Source: DAOTTI01 sp034437795
GTDB lineage: Bacteria; Chloroflexota; UBA11872; UBA12225
Direction of reading: 5' to 3'
DNA length: 7,852 nt
Assembly: GCA_034437795.1 (NCBI GenBank)
Contig: DAOTTI010000206.1
Coordinates: 1 to 7,852, forward strand
Positions within the stretch are counted from its first letter, which is position 1. Each line of letters begins with the position of its first letter. Both the position numbers and the translations under genes were made by a program. Shown here piece by piece: positions 5,190 to 7,852 of this stretch. Under the pieces are notes generated by a model that had not been told where the DNA came from, did not search any database, and was given only the letters and a program-made list of their open reading frames with translations.

Positions 5190-6531
5190 ACTCTTTAAGC
5201 ATGCCGCTCAGGCGCTGGTCGGCGCTCGCCAGCGCCTCACGGGCCGACTTGCTGCCGTTCCACAGGTCGCGCAGCTCCTGCCCCAGCATACGGTTGATCT
5301 CCTCCCACCGTGGGTGAGGCGGGTTGACCCGGGCGTAGCTGAGTGCGTCGAGGAAGACCTTGATGTTTCTGGGTGGCTGGGTGGGGTCAAGGAAGGCGGG
5401 CGAGTTGGCGTACTTGATGCTGGGGACGATCCAGAGCGCAGTACGCGCCTCCTGCTCCTGCGCCTCCTTGCTGGCGGTGACGAACTTGATGAAGGCCCAG
5501 GCCTCTTCGTAAAAGCGGCTGGGGGCAGCGATGGCGCGGCAGGACGGGCGCTCGAACGACGCGCGCCCGCTGGAGCGGTGCTTGGGGAGGGCGACGACGT
5601 CCCAGCGGAAGCTCAGCTTCTCGCGACGGTGGTCGGCGACCCGCGCCACGAGCTCATCGTACATTGAGAGCTTGCCGGCCATGAAGGCTTGCATGTCGTC
5701 CAGGCCGCCGGTGTCGTCGCGGTTCACCGGCATCACCTTGTGCCTGTGGCTCAAGTCGGCCAGGAACTGGAAGGCCTCGATGGTCCTGGGATCGGCCAGC
5801 ATGGAGCGCCACCGGCCGTCCTTTTCCTGCGCCATGACGTCGCCCCCGGCGGACCACATCCAGTGCTGCCAGGCGTGGTACCAGTAGCCCCACTGGCTGC
5901 GGTCCGGCTTCGTCAGGCGCTTGGCGGTGTCGAGGAATTGCTCCCACGTCCAGCTCTCGGTGGGGAGGGGCACGCCGGCGCGCTCGAAATGGTCGACGTT
6001 GTAGTACATCGCGTAGGTGGAGGTGCTGCGCGGGATGCCCCACTGCCTGCCCTGCCATTCGTAGTGCTTGATCGTGCGGGGCCAGATGTCCTTCAGGTCC
6101 AGGTCCTTACCCTGGTCGCGCTTGATCAGGTCGGTGAGATCGCGCATGGTGTTGCGCCGCACCCAAGAGGGAAACTGGTCGGAGGCCATGTCGAAGAGCT
6201 CCGGCGGGGTGCCGCCGGCGAACATGGTCTGCAGCTTGTCGTAGTAGGCGGACGGGTTGTGAATGATCTCGATAGTGATGTTGGGGTACTTCTGGGTGAA
6301 GAGCTGGATGTTGCGCTCCTGCATCAGGCGGTTGGACTCAGTGCTCCAGAAGGTGTAGGCCATGCGCACGGGGCCGGCGCTGACGCGGCCCGAGCGGGCG
6401 GCGCCGGACTCGCGCCCGGCCGGGCCACAGGCGGCCAGCACACCGTGCACGCCGATCAGCCCCGACCAGGCGAGCGCGCTCGCCACTATCTGGCGACGGC
6501 GTGCGCCTCGCTTCTCGCTCATCTCATTCAT
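5173..6531 (-). CDS. Extracellular solute-binding protein family 1, lipoprotein (SBP3)
   Basis: Probable lipid-anchored carbohydrate-binding protein, 452 residues. The N-terminus has RRR (residues 11-13) before a hydrophobic segment (15-34) ending in the lipobox LAAC with acceptor C35, suggesting Tat or Sec export followed by lipidation. The mature part starts at VRMAYTFWST (55-64), followed by a long helix and KYPNITIEII (81-90), a classic start of the family. MFAGGTPPELFDM (103-115) and EEAWAFIKFVTASKEAQ (342-358) are further landmarks. It is clearly more distant from SBP1 and SBP2 than they are from each other, for example SYARVNPPHPRWEEIN near the end. ATG 6531 is preferred over the upstream GTG at 6573 because GGAGGAG lies 4 nt upstream. 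It follows the hydrolase gene after 141 bp and precedes SBP2. Confidence 0.93.
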   Translation of the reverse strand: MNEMSEKRGARRRQIVASALAWSGLIGVHGVLAACGPAGRESGAARSGRVSAGPVRMAYTFWSTESNRLMQERNIQLFTQKYPNITIEIIHNPSAYYDKLQTMFAGGTPPELFDMASDQFPSWVRRNTMRDLTDLIKRDQGKDLDLKDIWPRTIKHYEWQGRQWGIPRSTSTYAMYYNVDHFERAGVPLPTESWTWEQFLDTAKRLTKPDRSQWGYWYHAWQHWMWSAGGDVMAQEKDGRWRSMLADPRTIEAFQFLADLSHRHKVMPVNRDDTGGLDDMQAFMAGKLSMYDELVARVADHRREKLSFRWDVVALPKHRSSGRASFERPSCRAIAAPSRFYEEAWAFIKFVTASKEAQEQEARTALWIVPSIKYANSPAFLDPTQPPRNIKVFLDALSYARVNPPHPRWEEINRMLGQELRDLWNGSKSAREALASADQRLSGMLKEWGDHP

Positions 6532-6535
6532 CTCG

Positions 6536-6542
6536 CTCCTCC
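6536..6542 (-). promoter_or_regulatory. Ribosome binding site of SBP3
   Basis: GGAGGAG on the minus strand lies 4 nt before ATG 6531. Another in-frame ATG lies three codons later (MNEM) but is too far from this site, and the in-frame GTG at 6573 has no such site. Confidence 0.75.
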
Positions 6543-6600
6543 AGAGTGCTTGCTGAGCTGGGAACCCTTTCACGCGGACTGCACGGACGAGCGGTCACGG

Positions 6601-6633
6601 TTCGTGATGGATCTCCGTTGGTGATGGCTCTCC
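6601..6633. repeat. Paired 16-bp direct repeats upstream of SBP3
   Basis: TTSGTGATGGMTCTCC occurs at 6601-6616 and 6618-6633, differing at two positions, with a period of 17 bp. It lies 70-100 bp upstream of the SBP3 start, in the 141-bp spacer after the hydrolase gene, where a regulator site would be expected. TCACGG also occurs on both sides (6595-6600 and 6650-6655). No clear -10/-35 pair was found here. Confidence 0.45.
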
Positions 6634-6672
6634 AGCGCCCGGTTGTGGATCACGGTAAGGAGCGCATGGCGT

Positions 6673-7560
6673 CTAGAGGTACGTCTCCAGCCAGTGCAGG
6701 GCGTGGCGGTTGAAATCGGCGCAGGGCTGGTGGCCGAGCTCGGGGTAGACCAGCAGCGCTTTGGGCGCGGCCGGCGTGCGGATGCGCTCGAAAACCGGCA
6801 GGATCGTGCGCGCCGGGCAGGTCTCATCCCGCAGCCCCACGTTGACCAGCACCGCGCACGTGATGGCGTCCACGAGATTGAGCGGGTCGAAGTAGGCCAG
6901 CGTCTCCAGCGCCGCCTCGCGCTGGTCCGGATGCTCGGCCAGGTAGTCGTGGAGCTCGCGGTACGGATTGGAGGTGACCTCGACGGCGACGGGGTAGTTA
7001 CACAGAAACGGCTCCTCGGCGATGGCCGCCCGCAGCCGGCGGTCGAGCGAGGCCGTGGCCAGCGTCAGCCCGCCGCCCTGGCTGCGCCCCCACATGCCGA
7101 GGCGGGCCGCATTCACCTCCGGCCGGCTGGCCAGGAAGTCCAGGCCCCGCACGCAGTCCATGTACGCCCCGCGGTAGTAGAAGCGGTGCCGGTCGGTGAG
7201 GTGATAGGTGAGCTTTGTGCCGGAGCCCAGCGCCCACTCCGCCTTGCTCTCGCCCTGGCCGCGGGGGTAGAGCAACAGCACCGCGTAGCCGTGCATCGGC
7301 AGATGGACCGGCAACGGGCGCTCGCCGCTGTAGCCCGGCACGGAGAGCACGGCCGGGAAGCCACCGGGCGGCGGCGCCTCCTTTGGCAGCGCGTACCAGC
7401 CCCGCACTCGCACGCCGCCGTAGCTGTGCAGGATCACCCGCTGGGTGGCGTACTCGCGTCCGCTGAGCTGGGGCGCCGGCTCCAACCGCGGCTGCGGGTC
7501 CACGCGCCGCAATTCCGCCAGCGTCTGCTCCCAAAACGCGGCCATCTCTTCCCTGGGCAT
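6673..7560 (-). CDS. Alpha/beta hydrolase of the acetyl xylan esterase (AXE1/CE7) type
   Basis: Probable cytoplasmic esterase that deacetylates sugars or short oligosaccharides; 295 residues, slightly shorter than typical CE7 enzymes (about 320), with no signal peptide. Motifs in order: oxyanion-region RGQG (residues 100-103), nucleophile elbow GRSQGG with S160 (158-163), acid LRDETCP with D245 (243-249), and YPELGHQ with the catalytic-type histidine H277 (272-278). CE7 enzymes normally have His-Glu here; this one has His-Gln. The ATG start has GGAGGT 4 nt upstream, within the 15-bp gap after the PLP-enzyme stop, so the two are almost certainly co-transcribed. SBP3 follows. The hydrolase fold is certain, CE7 membership likely; a related alpha/beta hydrolase with another ester substrate is possible. 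Confidence 0.88.
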   Translation of the reverse strand: MPREEMAAFWEQTLAELRRVDPQPRLEPAPQLSGREYATQRVILHSYGGVRVRGWYALPKEAPPPGGFPAVLSVPGYSGERPLPVHLPMHGYAVLLLYPRGQGESKAEWALGSGTKLTYHLTDRHRFYYRGAYMDCVRGLDFLASRPEVNAARLGMWGRSQGGGLTLATASLDRRLRAAIAEEPFLCNYPVAVEVTSNPYRELHDYLAEHPDQREAALETLAYFDPLNLVDAITCAVLVNVGLRDETCPARTILPVFERIRTPAAPKALLVYPELGHQPCADFNRHALHWLETYL

Positions 7561-7564
7561 CTCG

Positions 7565-7570
7565 ACCTCC
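7565..7570 (-). promoter_or_regulatory. Ribosome binding site of the hydrolase
   Basis: GGAGGT on the minus strand lies 4 nt before ATG 7560 and fills most of the 15-bp spacer after the preceding stop codon. There is no room for a separate promoter, which supports co-transcription with the upstream gene. Confidence 0.75.
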
Positions 7571-7575
7571 CTTGG

Positions 7576-7852
7576 CTAGGCCACGGCCACCGGTTGGCGC
7601 GCCGCGTCCAGCAGCGCGCGGCGCAGCCGGGCCGCGATCTGCTCCGCTTCGCCCGGCTGGAGGTTATGCGGGTTCACGGTGATGGCGTCGCCCGACTGCC
7701 CGACGACGATGCTGGGCTCGCCGTCACGGAGGCGAGCCGCCAGCGCGGGGGCGGAGATGCCGGCGCGCTGGGCGTCGATGGTCAGCCTGGCATGGGGGAT
7801 GGTGCGGGCCAGCACCCGCTCGGCCAGGACGCCGTCCATGCCGGCCACGGCG
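7576..7852 (-). CDS. C-terminal end of a probable SelA/DgaE-like PLP-dependent enzyme
   Basis: Only the last 91 residues are in the window; the frame continues past the right edge, so the GTG at 7848 is taken as an internal valine. The visible part resembles the small C-terminal domain of fold-type I PLP proteins related to selenocysteine synthase and D-glucosaminate-6-phosphate ammonia-lyase. It has a strand ARLTIDAQRAGISAPALAARLRDG, a short strand SIVVGQSGDAITVNPHNLQPGE, and a closing helix AEQIAARLRRALLDAA. The lysine that binds PLP would be outside the window. If correct, it probably eliminates ammonia or another group from a sugar-acid or amino-acid derivative, fitting a carbohydrate catabolic locus. 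It is the first gene seen of the run leading to the esterase and SBP3-SBP2. Family call is from pattern recognition and moderate. Confidence 0.65.
   Translation of the reverse strand, partial: AVAGMDGVLAERVLARTIPHARLTIDAQRAGISAPALAARLRDGEPSIVVGQSGDAITVNPHNLQPGEAEQIAARLRRALLDAARQPVAVA

Noticed and set aside
5689..6624. Plus-strand open frame of 311 codons opposite SBP3
   Set aside because: It is antisense to SBP3, compositionally biased and without motifs.

Overview
The window is very GC-rich accessory-metabolism DNA from a bacterium. Three secreted sugar-binding-type lipoproteins carry twin-arginine (Tat)-like signals. With the strong Shine-Dalgarno sites and absence of compositional breaks, this resembles carbohydrate-scavenging Chloroflexota (Thermomicrobia-like lineages) more than enterics. 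That placement is an impression from gene style, not a measured result. No tRNA, rRNA, CRISPR array, transposase or phage gene was seen.

Left part (1-2060). A Gfo/Idh/MocA-family NAD(P)-dependent oxidoreductase on the minus strand runs off the left edge without its C-terminus. Upstream of it on the same strand is a YkgJ-type cysteine-cluster protein with a very arginine-rich N-terminus. An 80-bp divergent intergenic region (1981-2060) then holds a plausible sigma70-type promoter, a 21-bp inverted repeat over its -35 box and a clear ribosome site, all pointing right.

Middle (2061-6531). Three distantly related family 1 extracellular solute-binding proteins (UgpB/MalE-like) follow. SBP1 is on the plus strand. 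SBP2 and SBP3 are on the minus strand, in the order SBP3 then SBP2, and converge on SBP1. SBP1 appears to end at an in-frame amber codon 20 codons before the expected end: the frame continues with a typical SBP C-terminal helix to a second TAG. The 272-bp convergent gap after that tail is full of short repeats: four heptamers, two 30-bp units and a 9-bp-stem hairpin inside a 10-bp inverted repeat.

Right part (6673-7852). A CE7/AXE1-like alpha/beta hydrolase is closely preceded by the C-terminal end of a probable SelA/DgaE-like PLP enzyme that enters from the right edge. The minus-strand order PLP enzyme - esterase - SBP3 - SBP2 looks like one operon or two closely spaced ones.

Taken together this looks like a carbohydrate uptake and catabolism locus: secreted binding proteins, a deacylating hydrolase, a PLP lyase-like enzyme and a sugar/inositol-type dehydrogenase. 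No ABC permease or ATPase gene lies in the window, so any transporter partners must be outside it. I do not see a clearly novel system. The best second-look items are the SBP1 amber codon, the repeat-rich convergent gap and the trio of binding proteins without permeases.
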